Shown one piece after another: positions 7,160 through 15,475 of a DNA stretch of 27,183 nt. This DNA comes from Clostridia bacterium (GTDB taxonomy: Bacteria > Bacillota_A > Clostridia > Christensenellales > CAG-138), in the NCBI GenBank assembly GCA_017459315.1, contig JAFUDD010000021.1, forward strand, positions 1 to 27,183, in the 5' to 3' direction. A program made the translations under genes and the position numbers. Below the pieces are notes generated by a model that saw only the letters and a list, made by a program, of their open reading frames with translations, was not told the DNA's origin and made no database searches. The stretch's first letter is position 1; each line of letters opens with the position of its first letter.

Positions 7160-7214
7160 CTCAAAATCCTTTGCTGGCGACAGCGTGTGGGTTCGAGTCC
7201 CACCACCGGCACCA
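7160..7214 (+). tRNA. 3' half of tRNA-Leu(CAA), probable attachment site scar
   Basis: The sequence begins at the anticodon loop CTCAAAA (anticodon CAA at 7162-7164). It continues through a leucine-type long variable arm (GCTG-GCGA-CAGC) and a perfect T-arm (GTGGG, TTCGAGT, CCCAC), and ends in the acceptor strand CACCGGC plus A and CCA. The 5' half (acceptor GCCGGTG, D-arm) is absent upstream: the bases before the anticodon loop do not pair. A break at the anticodon loop is typical of tyrosine-integrase att cores, so this is best read as an attR/attL copy of the tRNA end rather than a working tRNA. Confidence 0.85.
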
Positions 7215-7260
7215 TCCCGAAACCCCCTAAATTACTGGGGTTTCGGGATTTTTCTTTTCT
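7215..7260 (+). terminator. Terminator directly after the tRNA-Leu 3' end
   Basis: CCCGAAACCCC pairs with GGGGTTTCGGG, followed by ATTTTTCTTTTCT, starting one base after CCA. A related hairpin (CGAAACCCC/GGGGTTTCG) is found at 14780-14815, also next to an integrase tail. Confidence 0.9.
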
Positions 7261-7323
7261 TGGGTTTACGCCCGCTTTCATCGTTTTATCCCCTTTATCG
7301 GACCGGTTTTTGGAGGGCACATT

Positions 7324-7887
7324 TTATGCCTCCTTGCTCTGCTCTGTCTCTTTTTCCTCCTGAAAGAATCCCATGATGGCATTCGCAGAATCAATCTTCG
7401 AGGAATAATCCAAATGCGTGTAGATGTTTCCTGTCGTACTAATGTCGCTGTGACCCAACCACTCTTGAATGTCTTTCAGCGCAACTCCGTTCGCATAAAG
7501 CAAACTGGCACAACTGTGTCGAAGGTCATGAAAGCGGATTCTCCGCATTCCGTGTTTCTCAAGGAAGTTCGGAAATCCTGTGGTCAGATACTCCGGCTTC
7601 ATCAATTCTCCGAGTTCGTTCACGAAGATGTAGTCCTTGTACTGCTTGCAGTAACAGTTTCCGCATAGTCGCTGATTCGTTCTCTGCTTGTCCTGCAAGG
7701 AATACAGTGCTTCTTCAAAGGGCTGAACGATCGGCAGAGATCTGAGCGAGGATTTGGTCTTGGGACGATCCTTCGCAATGATCGTGGATTTACCGTTCAG
7801 ACAGGTCTGTGTAACCACATGACGAACGGTAAAGACTTCCCGCTCAAAGTCAATGGAATCCCACTTCAATCCGCACACTTCGCTCCT
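7324..7887 (-). pseudogene. 5'-truncated tyrosine integrase
   Basis: About 187 residues of the catalytic domain remain. The fragment opens with GRSEVCGLKW (the first catalytic Arg region), contains HDLRHSCASLL (His-x-x-Arg) and GHSDISTTGNIYTHLD (second His and the tyrosine nucleophile), and ends after DYSSKIDSANAIMGFFQEE. A Cys-x2-Cys pair (CGNCYC) lies mid-domain. An in-frame TGA two codons before GRSE closes the frame, and neither the SAM-like core-binding domain nor the arm-binding domain is present, so the protein is not functional as a full integrase. It points towards the tRNA-Leu fragment, the usual orientation beside an att site. It is probably the residue of an integrative element. 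Confidence 0.88.
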
Positions 7888-7988
7888 ACCCTTTCATCGT
7901 TTCTAAAACAAATTCCGCATCAATAATAGCGCTCAATAATGGTTTTGTTTCCAATCTTTTTCTTTCTTCGGCAATTCATCGCCAACAT

Positions 7989-8032
7989 GGAAAAAAGAAG
8001 AGCGGGTGCCGGATAGCTCCTTGCGCCCGCTC
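7989..8032 (-). terminator. Terminator of the copy 2 operon
   Basis: On the minus strand GAGCGGGCGC and GCACCCGCTC form the stem, followed by TTCTTTTTTCC. CTCCTCC (plus GGAGGAG at 8036-8042) lies just upstream, 35 bases after the membrane-protein stop. Confidence 0.88.
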
Positions 8033-8077
8033 CATGGAGGAGATAAGTATTGAATGTTTATTCTGTGCTTTCGATAA

Positions 8078-8473
8078 TCAGTTCTTTGCGGTAAAGCACG
8101 CCAGAATACTCAGAACCGTCACTGCCAATGCCAGAACAGTATAAATGATAAAGGCAATGAGATTTCCGCCTGCCAGAACCACATTGTTCCACACATCGGA
8201 AAGGGCAGGCATCATGTCATAAACAGCCACGCCCGTCGCCGCGCTCCAGGCAATGGAAGCAGCCGGCAGCAAGGCATTGATTCCTGTAACAATGTCCGCC
8301 GCTGCGATAACAGCACCCGCCAGCATCAGTATAAGGAATACAATGTTGAAGCAACTGTCGATATTGCTCTGGATCGCATAATAAATGCTGCATGCCAGAC
8401 TAAGCACAACCGCAATGCAGGCAAGCCACATCTGAACTCCTCCGTGCTTGATAATTTCCATCGGCTTATTCAC
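8078..8473 (-). CDS. 131-residue polytopic membrane protein, GH3 partner (copy 2)
   Basis: The start is GTG at 8473, with AGGAGGT 7 bases upstream. The GH3 stop codon lies within the overlap GTGAATAA, so the two genes are translationally coupled. Longer in-frame versions would run back into the GH3 gene without a better site. The protein has about four hydrophobic segments (near residues 14-33, 41-62, 66-84 and 104-126). A PALSDVWNNVVLAGGN loop resembles the IWN segment of copy 1, and the tail is short (TAKN). Overall similarity to copies 1 and 3 is low, but length (131) and gene position are identical. Function unknown; association with the anchored GH3 is inferred. Confidence 0.85.
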   Translation of the reverse strand: MNKPMEIIKHGGVQMWLACIAVVLSLACSIYYAIQSNIDSCFNIVFLILMLAGAVIAAADIVTGINALLPAASIAWSAATGVAVYDMMPALSDVWNNVVLAGGNLIAFIIYTVLALAVTVLSILACFTAKN

Positions 8474-11400
8474 GGATATTACCTCCTTCACTGCTCTCCT
8501 TCTTCCCCTTTCGAGGAATACAAGTGACAATGTACGCCGCCAGCAAACCGACCTCGATCAGCGCAAGCACGCCGAGGGCTGCCGTAGTAGCAGGCTTCCA
8601 CCAAGGTGTATCCGAAACAATTTTTGCGTTGGCGGTGATTCCGTTGACAACATTGCTGCGGAGAATGTTATAATAGTAAGCCTTATTGATTTCTCTCAGC
8701 GCACCCAGATAATCGTCATATTTGCTTCTGCTTGTCAGTTTCTTGACATCATTTTCTCTGTTATCGCCACAGAACTTCGTCGTGCCGTTCATAAGGCTGT
8801 CGCCTGTGTTGATATAGGTTTTACCGTTGCTCAGATCTGTATAGTTGATACCATGGAAGCCCCATTCCTTCTGCAGAATCTGAACGTTCGTCTCCCGACA
8901 AGACGCCGCTGCGGTACAGCCGATGTTGCTGAATGCCGTCATAACGCCGATCGCACCTTCGGTATTGTTTGCCAAACCCTCAAATGAGCGCAGATAGATT
9001 TCACGCCAAGCCTGCTCGTTGTTAAATGTTGCGACCTGATTTCGGTTCGTCTCCTGTTCATTGCCTACATAGTGCTTGACCGTGCAGATAAGGCCCTTAT
9101 CCTGCGTGGCCTTCGTCTCGGCCTGGATGCACAGATAGGAATGAATCGGATCTTCGCTGAAATACTCGTAGTTACGGCCTCCGTAAGGCGTTCTGTGAAG
9201 GTTCGCGCCCGGTCCCCAAAGAACAGTTACCTTTGCAAAGATCGCTTCTTCCGCAAGAAAATCTCCGCGCAAAGCCATCGTCTTTTTGTTAAAGGTTGCG
9301 GCAGCCATGATTCCGCTTGGGAAGCAGCTGGTCGTCTTGCCATTCTGCATGTTGCTGCCTACGCCATCCGGTCCATCTACAGCCGTCGTTGTCGGCGCAT
9401 TGACTTTGGCAGCGCCGTCATGGACAGTCGAAGTAACGGCAGCCAGCTCATCCAGTGAAAACTGACTGAGGAATTTATCCCACATCTCATCCGCGTTATG
9501 TTCTTTTCCGTCTGCATCCGTGTAGGTGCCGGAATAAGGAACATCCTTCATGTCGATGAACAGAATGCCGTTGCTCTCGTCCGTTTTATAGGTGCCTTTG
9601 GCGGGAGCATCGGAGGCGGCCTTATAGACGCCTGCATTCAGTTCCTTTTTCATGTCTTCACTAGCTTCCAGCGTTACGGCAACAGGCCAAGTACCGTCCC
9701 AATCTGCACGAGAAAGATATGTCACACTGTCTTTCTGCCAGTAATTCGCATCCGTTCGCTCCATCGTGTTGGCAACGTCAACACCAGTATAGGGAGACTT
9801 GGCGTATGCATTCTCGTCTTTCTCCAGTGTAAACTGATACGTCTTCTCCGCATCTCCGGAAACTTCGTTTCCGTTCTGATCCGTCATTCCCGATCCGCCT
9901 TTTGCCGCAAGGATATTGTTCAATGCATCGTGAACGTTATCGCCGATTGCAAAGTAATAATCTCCGCCGCTGAGCACATATCCACCGACGCCATTACGTG
10001 CCTGTGTGGAATAACTGGCCAGGAAATACCGAGGAACCTGAACGGTCAGCGTCTCGGATGCGCCAGGTTGAAGAACGCCGTTGTTTCTGTCGCTGACCGC
10101 CGCGGTCTCTCCTTCACCGAGGGTTTTCTCAAAGCCCACAAGCTGAATCGCCGACTTTTCAATTCCGTCCGCTGCGTTATACGGCGTCTGTGCATAGACA
10201 AGCACGCTGAATTTACCGGGCACATTACCGGTGTTTGTCACCGTTACCTGAACAGAGTATGTGTCGGTAGCGCTGTCATAGGTAACTTCATCGAGTTTCT
10301 GTTCGAATGTGCTGTAAGACAGACCATATCCGAAGGGATAGGTGACCTCGTCAGCGTAATTCCATTTGTCCCCGGTAGAAGATCCCTTCGTAGAATCAGC
10401 CTTGCCGTTTCCGAGGATCAGGTCCTCGTAACGGGTCTCATAGTAACGGTAGCCGACATAGATGCCTTCTGCCTCGGCGACATACTTATATGTCGAGGCA
10501 TTGGTAAAGGCTCTGTCACCGAAGTTTATCATCGCGGGCGACGAATTGGAGTTGGTCGCATATGTGTCTACCAGCCTTCCGGACGGGACGCGTGTTCCGC
10601 AAAGCAAATCGACCGCCGCTTCAAAACCGTAAGTACCGGGCTCCCCGATCCAAAGTGCAGCATCCACACCGTAGCGCTCGTCATTCAGCCACTCCAATTC
10701 CATGGGGTTAACACTGTTGATGAGAACAATGGTTTTACGGAACGCTCCGGAATCATGAATCATCTGCAGAAGCGCTTCCTCCTGGGGATGGAGCGCGAGC
10801 TGACTTACACCGTCGGAATCCTCAAGCTGCAGATCTCTTCCCTCTCCTCCTACACGAGAAAGCAGGACGATAGCCGCATCGCCGTAAGAAGCGAATGTAT
10901 TTTTCAGCTCATCCGTATAAAACGAGCCGTCTACCTCGCCGATAATCGCGGCACCGGAGGTGTTGTTTCTAACGATGCCGCTGTTCTTATAAGCATCGAG
11001 CAGCGTCTCGTTAATTTGGAAACCGGCGTTTCGGAACGCGTCTTCGTAGGCAACGAGTCCATCCGTTCTCGCCGGCATGGGACCTGCGCCCGGACTGCGG
11101 TAAACAGGGTTGCCGGAGGCATTGCCCATAAGGGAAACATTACGTTCCGAAGGATCCAACGGTAGGGCGGGTTTGCCGTCCACCTCGTCATTTTTCAGCA
11201 GAACGCTTCCTTCCGCAAACTCCCGGAGAACGAACTCCCTTTTTGCAGCGATCATGCGGTCCTGTGTGGCCAGCATGGCGTCCAGTTCCTCCTGGGTCGG
11301 ATCGGATTTATAAAGTGCGCTAATATCACCAAAGGAGCTTTTGTAGTAAAGAGACTCCGAAGTTACATCCCCACCGCTGATGGAAACATTGGAGCTGAGG

Positions 11401-11528
11401 TTCAGCACCGCATTCACAAAAGGCTCCCACTTATATAACAGTGTCGTGCCGCTGATCGACAGTGCCAACAGCAGCGCGAATACACCGCTAAGACCGCCGA
11501 GCAGTCGTTTTCTCGTCGTCTTTTTCAT
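8466..11528 (-). CDS. Membrane-anchored, domain-permuted GH3 family protein (copy 2)
   Basis: 1020 residues. N-terminal hydrophobic signal segment (about 11-32), YYKSSFGD box, GH3 C-terminal sandwich (about 95-400; GSVLLKNDE, VGGEGRDLQL with likely acid/base Glu229, VPSGRLVDTYAT, GIYVGYRYYETRY, YPFGYGLSYSTF), Fn3-like domain (about 415-540), catalytic barrel (about 640-920; GGRNYEYFSEDP, VKHYVGNEQETNR with Lys818) and nucleophile Asp898 in NYTDLSNG. A NGITANAKIV-SDT-PWW segment precedes the C-terminal helix (about 980-1003), which ends in RKGKKE. This copy keeps the standard GGRNxEYFSEDP and KHYxxNxQE motifs best, so it is the most likely active beta-glycosidase of the three. The start is ATG, 16 bp after the lipoprotein stop, with only a weak GGTGA site. 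Substrate not predictable. Confidence 0.92.
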   Translation of the reverse strand: MKKTTRKRLLGGLSGVFALLLALSISGTTLLYKWEPFVNAVLNLSSNVSISGGDVTSESLYYKSSFGDISALYKSDPTQEELDAMLATQDRMIAAKREFVLREFAEGSVLLKNDEVDGKPALPLDPSERNVSLMGNASGNPVYRSPGAGPMPARTDGLVAYEDAFRNAGFQINETLLDAYKNSGIVRNNTSGAAIIGEVDGSFYTDELKNTFASYGDAAIVLLSRVGGEGRDLQLEDSDGVSQLALHPQEEALLQMIHDSGAFRKTIVLINSVNPMELEWLNDERYGVDAALWIGEPGTYGFEAAVDLLCGTRVPSGRLVDTYATNSNSSPAMINFGDRAFTNASTYKYVAEAEGIYVGYRYYETRYEDLILGNGKADSTKGSSTGDKWNYADEVTYPFGYGLSYSTFEQKLDEVTYDSATDTYSVQVTVTNTGNVPGKFSVLVYAQTPYNAADGIEKSAIQLVGFEKTLGEGETAAVSDRNNGVLQPGASETLTVQVPRYFLASYSTQARNGVGGYVLSGGDYYFAIGDNVHDALNNILAAKGGSGMTDQNGNEVSGDAEKTYQFTLEKDENAYAKSPYTGVDVANTMERTDANYWQKDSVTYLSRADWDGTWPVAVTLEASEDMKKELNAGVYKAASDAPAKGTYKTDESNGILFIDMKDVPYSGTYTDADGKEHNADEMWDKFLSQFSLDELAAVTSTVHDGAAKVNAPTTTAVDGPDGVGSNMQNGKTTSCFPSGIMAAATFNKKTMALRGDFLAEEAIFAKVTVLWGPGANLHRTPYGGRNYEYFSEDPIHSYLCIQAETKATQDKGLICTVKHYVGNEQETNRNQVATFNNEQAWREIYLRSFEGLANNTEGAIGVMTAFSNIGCTAAASCRETNVQILQKEWGFHGINYTDLSNGKTYINTGDSLMNGTTKFCGDNRENDVKKLTSRSKYDDYLGALREINKAYYYNILRSNVVNGITANAKIVSDTPWWKPATTAALGVLALIEVGLLAAYIVTCIPRKGKKESSEGGNIRE

Positions 11529-11544
11529 ACTTCACCGATCTTTC

Positions 11545-12060
11545 TTACTCTACGGTAAAGGTATGCTTCTCTGCGTCAATGGAAACGTGTCTTTCTTCGG
11601 TGTAATCTGCCAGCAGGGTTGTCTTTGTTGCGTCATCTACCTTATCACTGTCGGCATAGGACAGGATTACGAAACCGCTCTCGTCGTACTCGCCCGGTAC
11701 CACAACACGGTCAGGCTTGTTCAGTGTAGCGTCGATACCATACTCATCCTCGGTTGTAATCGTATAGGTTCCCATCTGGCAAACAACTGTGTTGAATCCG
11801 ATGGTTTTGATGTCCCAGCTAGGATGCAGGGCAACCATGTTCACGTAGAGATAGGTACCATCTTCGTTGAGCACTACCAGATCCGTCGTCGTATTGATCG
11901 CAACGCCGTATTCGGACTCCATCATCGATGGCACCAAGCTCTTGGCGACGATTTTTACGCCGGCTTTTCCCGCGTCTTTTGCACCGCCGCTGCAGGCTGC
12001 AAAGCTAACACACATCAGCACCATGAGAACTACCGCAATAATTCTGTTTGTTTTTTTCAT
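11545..12060 (-). CDS. Small putative lipoprotein, first gene of the copy 2 operon
   Basis: 171 residues. A lipoprotein signal (MKKTNRIIAVVLMVLM) leads to a lipobox-like SFAAC with Cys23 as the lipidated residue, followed by SGGAKDAG. The mature part is predicted to be beta-rich, with no family recognised; its segments LVVLNEDGTYLYV and MGTYTITTEDEYG look like short lipocalin- or YceI-like strands, but this is only an impression. The start is ATG with AAGGAGG. It is followed closely by GH3 copy 2, so it belongs to the operon. Copies 1 and 3 have no intact equivalent; the broken lipoprotein-like remnant at 25114-25354 upstream of GH3 copy 3 may be a functional counterpart. Confidence 0.8.
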   Translation of the reverse strand: MKKTNRIIAVVLMVLMCVSFAACSGGAKDAGKAGVKIVAKSLVPSMMESEYGVAINTTTDLVVLNEDGTYLYVNMVALHPSWDIKTIGFNTVVCQMGTYTITTEDEYGIDATLNKPDRVVVPGEYDESGFVILSYADSDKVDDATKTTLLADYTEERHVSIDAEKHTFTVE

Positions 12061-12105
12061 TTTTTGTTCCTCCTTATTCTTCTTATCCTTTTGGGATTAT
12101 CAAAA

Positions 12106-12134
12106 TATATAGCAGAGTCTTGCAGCCATAACAA
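12106..12134 (-). promoter_or_regulatory. Predicted promoter of the copy 2 lipoprotein-GH3 operon
   Basis: Minus-strand TTGTTA (12129-12134) and TATATA (12106-12111) are 17 bases apart, about 46 bases before the lipoprotein ATG. It faces the regulator promoter across a 316-bp divergent gap that must hold the regulatory sites for both. Confidence 0.5.
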
Positions 12135-12274
12135 GCGGTTTACCTTGAGTTGCCTTTGGGAGACCCCACGTTGTTTTATCCTTCAATTTAGGTTGTAAAT
12201 TGGCATTTTTCTGCTATTCACGCTGTGAGAGAAACAGTTCACGCGATAGGGTGGAAAAGCGCCTTGGTCCTTGC

Positions 12275-12304
12275 TTGACAAAGCATTTTTTCCTATGCTA
12301 TAAA
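12275..12304 (+). promoter_or_regulatory. Predicted promoter of the copy 2 regulator-kinase operon
   Basis: A perfect TTGACA (12275-12280) is followed after 18 bases by TATAAA (12299-12304). A TACCGAA motif, also seen at the regulator 1 promoter, lies downstream at 12335-12341, in the leader. Confidence 0.6.
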
Positions 12305-12376
12305 TCATAAATAAAGCGTAATTTTGTCGAATCTACCGAATGTGTTTTTTGACCTATCTACTTTCGAGGTAAGAAT

Positions 12377-13093
12377 ATGAGATCTTTTGCCGTTATAGAA
12401 GATGATTCTGCCGATGCCCTCCGCATCAAGGATTACATTACGCACTATTCGCAGGAACGGGATTATAAAGAACAACCAAGCGTAGCGCTTTTCTCTTCAG
12501 CCGAGGATTTTTTAACCCGCAATATCGATGATTTCGACGTGGTCTTTTTGGACATCAATCTTCCGGGAATGGACGGCCTTACCTGTGCCAAGAAAATCCG
12601 GGAAAGTAATTCTTCCATCGTTCTCGTATTTATTTCAAGTCTCTCACAGTTTGCCATTCGAGGATACGAAGTGGACGCGCTCGACTATGTGCTGAAGCCT
12701 GTTATTTACTCTGATTTCGTGCAAAAGCTGACCCGTGTCTTCAAAGTGTTGGATTCCCGCGCCTCTCATCGGTATTTGATTTCTTTGCCGGACGGTATGC
12801 TGGTGATCAACCCCGAGAACCTCATGTACATTGAAGTGATCGGACATACTCTGACTTTTCATTTGCGTGACCGGATTGTCACTCAGTACGGGAAATTATC
12901 CGACATGGAGAAGGCGATAGCACCCTTTGGCTTTATACGGTGCAATCGTTGTTATCTTGTAAATCCCCGTTATGTTGACGAGGTGCATGGGAATATTGTC
13001 ACCGTGGGCGGTGATCAATTATCCATCAGCCGTTCCCAAAAACAACCTTTTTTGCACGCTATGAATGTTTGGTTGATGAAAGGAGGAAGGTAA
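12377..13093 (+). CDS. LytTR-family response regulator (copy 2)
   Basis: 238 residues. The receiver domain has ED(D) at 8-10, phosphoacceptor Asp59 (VVFLDINLPGMDG), FISS and LKPV. The LytTR domain (about 140-235) contains NPENLMYIEVIGHTLTFHL, FIRCNRCYLVNPRYV and a closing SISRSQKQPF. The start is ATG with AGGTAAG upstream. It is followed 2 bp later by its kinase. It is divergent from the lipoprotein-GH3-membrane protein operon, the usual geometry for a local activator. The base composition of this gene and its neighbours is visibly more AT-rich than in copies 1 and 3. Confidence 0.92.
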   Translation: MRSFAVIEDDSADALRIKDYITHYSQERDYKEQPSVALFSSAEDFLTRNIDDFDVVFLDINLPGMDGLTCAKKIRESNSSIVLVFISSLSQFAIRGYEVDALDYVLKPVIYSDFVQKLTRVFKVLDSRASHRYLISLPDGMLVINPENLMYIEVIGHTLTFHLRDRIVTQYGKLSDMEKAIAPFGFIRCNRCYLVNPRYVDEVHGNIVTVGGDQLSISRSQKQPFLHAMNVWLMKGGR

Positions 13094-13095
13094 CC

Positions 13096-14439
13096 ATGGA
13101 TTTTCGGATTCCGCTCTTGGTTCTGGCGGAGTATGCAATTCTGCAATTCTCCGCTATCATGATCTTTATGCGCTCTTATCCTTTACGAAACAGACCCGCG
13201 GTTCGCATACTGATTGGCGTATGTGTCATTGCAGTCTCTATCGTCTCCGGTATGCAACTTTATAATTTGGCATTGATTCATTCCTCTAATCCGGCGCTGA
13301 ATATCCTCCTTTTGTCTTTGGTGCACTTTATCATTTATATCTGCATTTGTTTCTCAGTATGCCTTATTTGGGGCGGGAATATCTTAGCCCTGCTTTTCAA
13401 CTGCGTCGTCGGCTATGCCGTAAAGCTTCTGGCCGAGAACATATTTTATCTGATCTCCATGATGTCGGAAGCCTTTCGTTTTGAAGACGCATTATCTTTT
13501 CAAAGCATACCCGCGCTCTTGATGTATGAGCTGTTCCGCTTCGTTGTATTTGCCGTCTGTTATGCGGCGGTCTACTTTGGCTTTTTGAAGAATCTGCTTC
13601 CGTTTCAATCCAACGATAAAAATGTCAACAGCACGGCTTTCGCCGTATCAGTCGCTACCATTCTGGTCTGTCACGTCCTGAACCTTGTGAGAACCCGCTT
13701 CACTTATCAGACCGAGCTAAACATCGTTGCAATCATCTTTTCCAGTTTTTGCTGTCTGCTTGTGATTCTCTTAAAAGCGGGTTTTCTGGAGCAAGATTCG
13801 CTAAAAATCAAATTGGACGCCATGAAGGAACTATGGGTAGAGCGAGAAAAGCAGCTAACCTTTTTTCAGGAAAACATTTCCATACTGAACATGAAATACC
13901 ATGATTTGAAGCGCAGCATCATGCTGCTTCAAGCCGGCGGATGTGAAGACGATATTCATAAATTGCTAAACGAGGTCACTGAAAAAATCAACATCTATGA
14001 CGAGATGACGCAATCCGGCGATTCTATATTGGATACCGTTCTGACCCAGTATCGAATGTACGGCGACGCGCAGCATATCCAATTTTCCTATATTGTGGAT
14101 GGAGGCAGTCTATCCTTTATTTCCAATACGGATTTGGTAGCGCTGATCGGCAATATGCTGGAAAACGCCGTAGATGCAGTAAAAAATTTGGAAGAGGATA
14201 CTCGCTTTATCCGTGTCAAGATTGCAATGGCAAAAGGTATGCCCTGCATCTACATGGAAAACCCCTATGCCGGAACGATCGTCAAAGTCGATGGTATCCC
14301 CATATCGGCAAAGCTTCCCGCCGAATATCACGGCTTCGGTATGAAAAGTATCATGGCTGTTGTGAAAAAATATAACGGCATTGTGTCGATTGACACGGAT
14401 GACAATCTGTTCCGAATTAATATCCTCTTTCCGTCTTAA
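13096..14439 (+). CDS. GHKL-type sensor histidine kinase, Agr-like (copy 2)
   Basis: 447 residues. The start is ATG at 13096, two bases after the regulator stop, with GGAGGAAGG upstream; an earlier in-frame ATG lies inside the regulator and has no ribosome site. About six or seven hydrophobic segments fill residues 1-235. They are followed by a short linker, His269 in MKYHDLKRSI, the N-box LIGNMLENAVDAV and the G-box YHGFGMKSI. Compared with copies 1 and 3, the H-box lacks the NRKC lead-in and the N-box is ML rather than AI, so the pair is diverged enough to limit cross-talk. The ligand is unknown. Transcription probably ends at the hairpin at 14566-14604. Confidence 0.9.
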   Translation: MDFRIPLLVLAEYAILQFSAIMIFMRSYPLRNRPAVRILIGVCVIAVSIVSGMQLYNLALIHSSNPALNILLLSLVHFIIYICICFSVCLIWGGNILALLFNCVVGYAVKLLAENIFYLISMMSEAFRFEDALSFQSIPALLMYELFRFVVFAVCYAAVYFGFLKNLLPFQSNDKNVNSTAFAVSVATILVCHVLNLVRTRFTYQTELNIVAIIFSSFCCLLVILLKAGFLEQDSLKIKLDAMKELWVEREKQLTFFQENISILNMKYHDLKRSIMLLQAGGCEDDIHKLLNEVTEKINIYDEMTQSGDSILDTVLTQYRMYGDAQHIQFSYIVDGGSLSFISNTDLVALIGNMLENAVDAVKNLEEDTRFIRVKIAMAKGMPCIYMENPYAGTIVKVDGIPISAKLPAEYHGFGMKSIMAVVKKYNGIVSIDTDDNLFRINILFPS

Positions 14440-14565
14440 TTCCCCACTTAAGTGACAATACATATACTGCCAAACTGAATTGGATATCTGACGCCATCGT
14501 AATCCAGACGTTACCGTTCTTGTCACAGCGTTTTAGTCGGTTTCCGGGTGGTGTCTCCAGAGAGG

Positions 14566-14604
14566 AAAGCCCAAAGACGTAAAGTTTCAGGGCTTTTTCT
14601 TGTT
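14566..14604 (+). terminator. Terminator after kinase 2
   Basis: AAAGCCC pairs with GGGCTTT across a 17-base loop and runs into TTTTTCTTGTTTT. It lies about 130 bases after the kinase stop. Confidence 0.65.
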
Positions 14605-14779
14605 TTGGAAAGGGTCAATATGAGAATACAATCCTGGCAGCACCACATCTTGGACTAGGGTGAAAAAATGACAGAGGGTATATAATAGCGTATGGGTAGA
14701 AACACGCAAAATATAATGTGTCCATAAAGACTAGGAATATGGTCGCCCACTGCTGAGTCAGTTATCTCTACTCGTACCA
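14605..14779. other. Non-coding stretch before the second att-like site
   Basis: No gene, RNA or strong repeat was recognised. The last bases, CTCGTACCA, end in CCA directly before a terminator that resembles the post-tRNA terminator at 7215, but the preceding bases do not fold as a T-arm. Confidence 0.3.
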
Positions 14780-14815
14780 CGAAACCCCAATATTTACTGG
14801 GGTTTCGAGCTTTTT
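14780..14815 (+). terminator. Terminator resembling the tRNA-Leu terminator (second att-like site)
   Basis: CGAAACCCC and GGGGTTTCG form a 9-bp stem with loop AATATTTACT, followed by AGCTTTTT. The stem bases and the TTACT beside the 3' arm match the hairpin at 7215-7260. Confidence 0.8.
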
Positions 14816-15180
14816 GGAACCCCGTTTTTGTCCTTTAAATCCGTTGCGTTTGCCATTGCCCGAGCCCTTGTTTTTGCTTTTTTCAGATCCGATTCATTAG
14901 ATGCCGCGCCGCTTTCCGGGTTTTCGGAGGTCTTTTCGGGAGGCGCCGGAATCCGCTGCGCCTGCTCCCGTTGCCTGTCTTTTTGGGATAAAATGCCCAT
15001 GATCGCGTTTGCCGAAGCCACCTTGGACGAGTATTTTACCCAAGTGCTGTATCCAATTGCAGCGAGAAAATCAATTTCATTTTCAAGCAACGCGCTCGAT
15101 AGTGCTCTTATGTTTGCAATTGATGCAGTTATTGTGTCAAAAGTCGCTTTCTTTATGCAAAGCGGCAGCAGCGTGAGAAA
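14794..15180 (-). pseudogene. Second integrase-tail remnant
   Basis: The open frame contains KYSSKVASANAIMGILSQKD, which matches the end of the integrase at 7324-7887 (DYSSKIDSANAIMGFFQ), placed the same way next to a similar terminator. Upstream of that segment the frame reads IRALSSALLENEIDFLAAIGYSTW, which is not integrase-like and has no recognised family. The catalytic HxxR and Tyr motifs are missing. Downstream, the frame reads through a Ser/Lys-rich stretch into the terminator hairpin. The frame has no good start codon or ribosome site. It is most likely a decayed junction between an integrase 3' end and unrelated sequence. Confidence 0.6.
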
Positions 15181-15411
15181 TCACGGCAAGCGAAAGACAG
15201 TTATACACCGAAACCGCGCAAAAGAAAGAGCGAGCCGGAACGGTGATCCCGTTTCGGCGACACACATAAAGAAGTTTTCGTGTTTAGAGGACGAAGCAGT
15301 TAAAATGACCGTTTCGTTTCCGGTATGCGGAACATCGGTCTTTGCTGTTTATTGCCGTAAACAGTTCTCATATAACCAGCCACTTTATCAAATCTATCTA
15401 TAATACAGAGG

Positions 15412-15441
15412 AGGACGGCGGCCAAAGCAGAAGCCGCCGTC
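15412..15441 (-). terminator. Hairpin after the esterase gene
   Basis: GACGGCGGC and GCCGCCGTC form a 9-bp stem. On the minus strand the tail is CCTCCTCT rather than a T-run, so termination may be weak. Plus-strand GGAGGAG (15452-15458) lies between it and the esterase stop. The hairpin closely resembles the one at 21228-21265 (shared AAGACGGCGG). Confidence 0.6.
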
Positions 15442-15475
15442 TTTACGATAAGGAGGAGGTATTTTTTTGACAGGC

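Noticed and set aside
7886..7975. A 29-codon open frame (ERKRLETKPLLSAII...) upstream of the integrase remnant
   Set aside because: The residue pattern looks protein-like, but there is no start codon with a ribosome site and no family recognised. It is possibly a decayed gene end.
14740..14779. A second tRNA 3' end ahead of the terminator at 14780
   Set aside because: It ends in CCA before a similar terminator, but no T-arm pairing or TTCGA loop can be formed. It is at most a decayed or partial att core.
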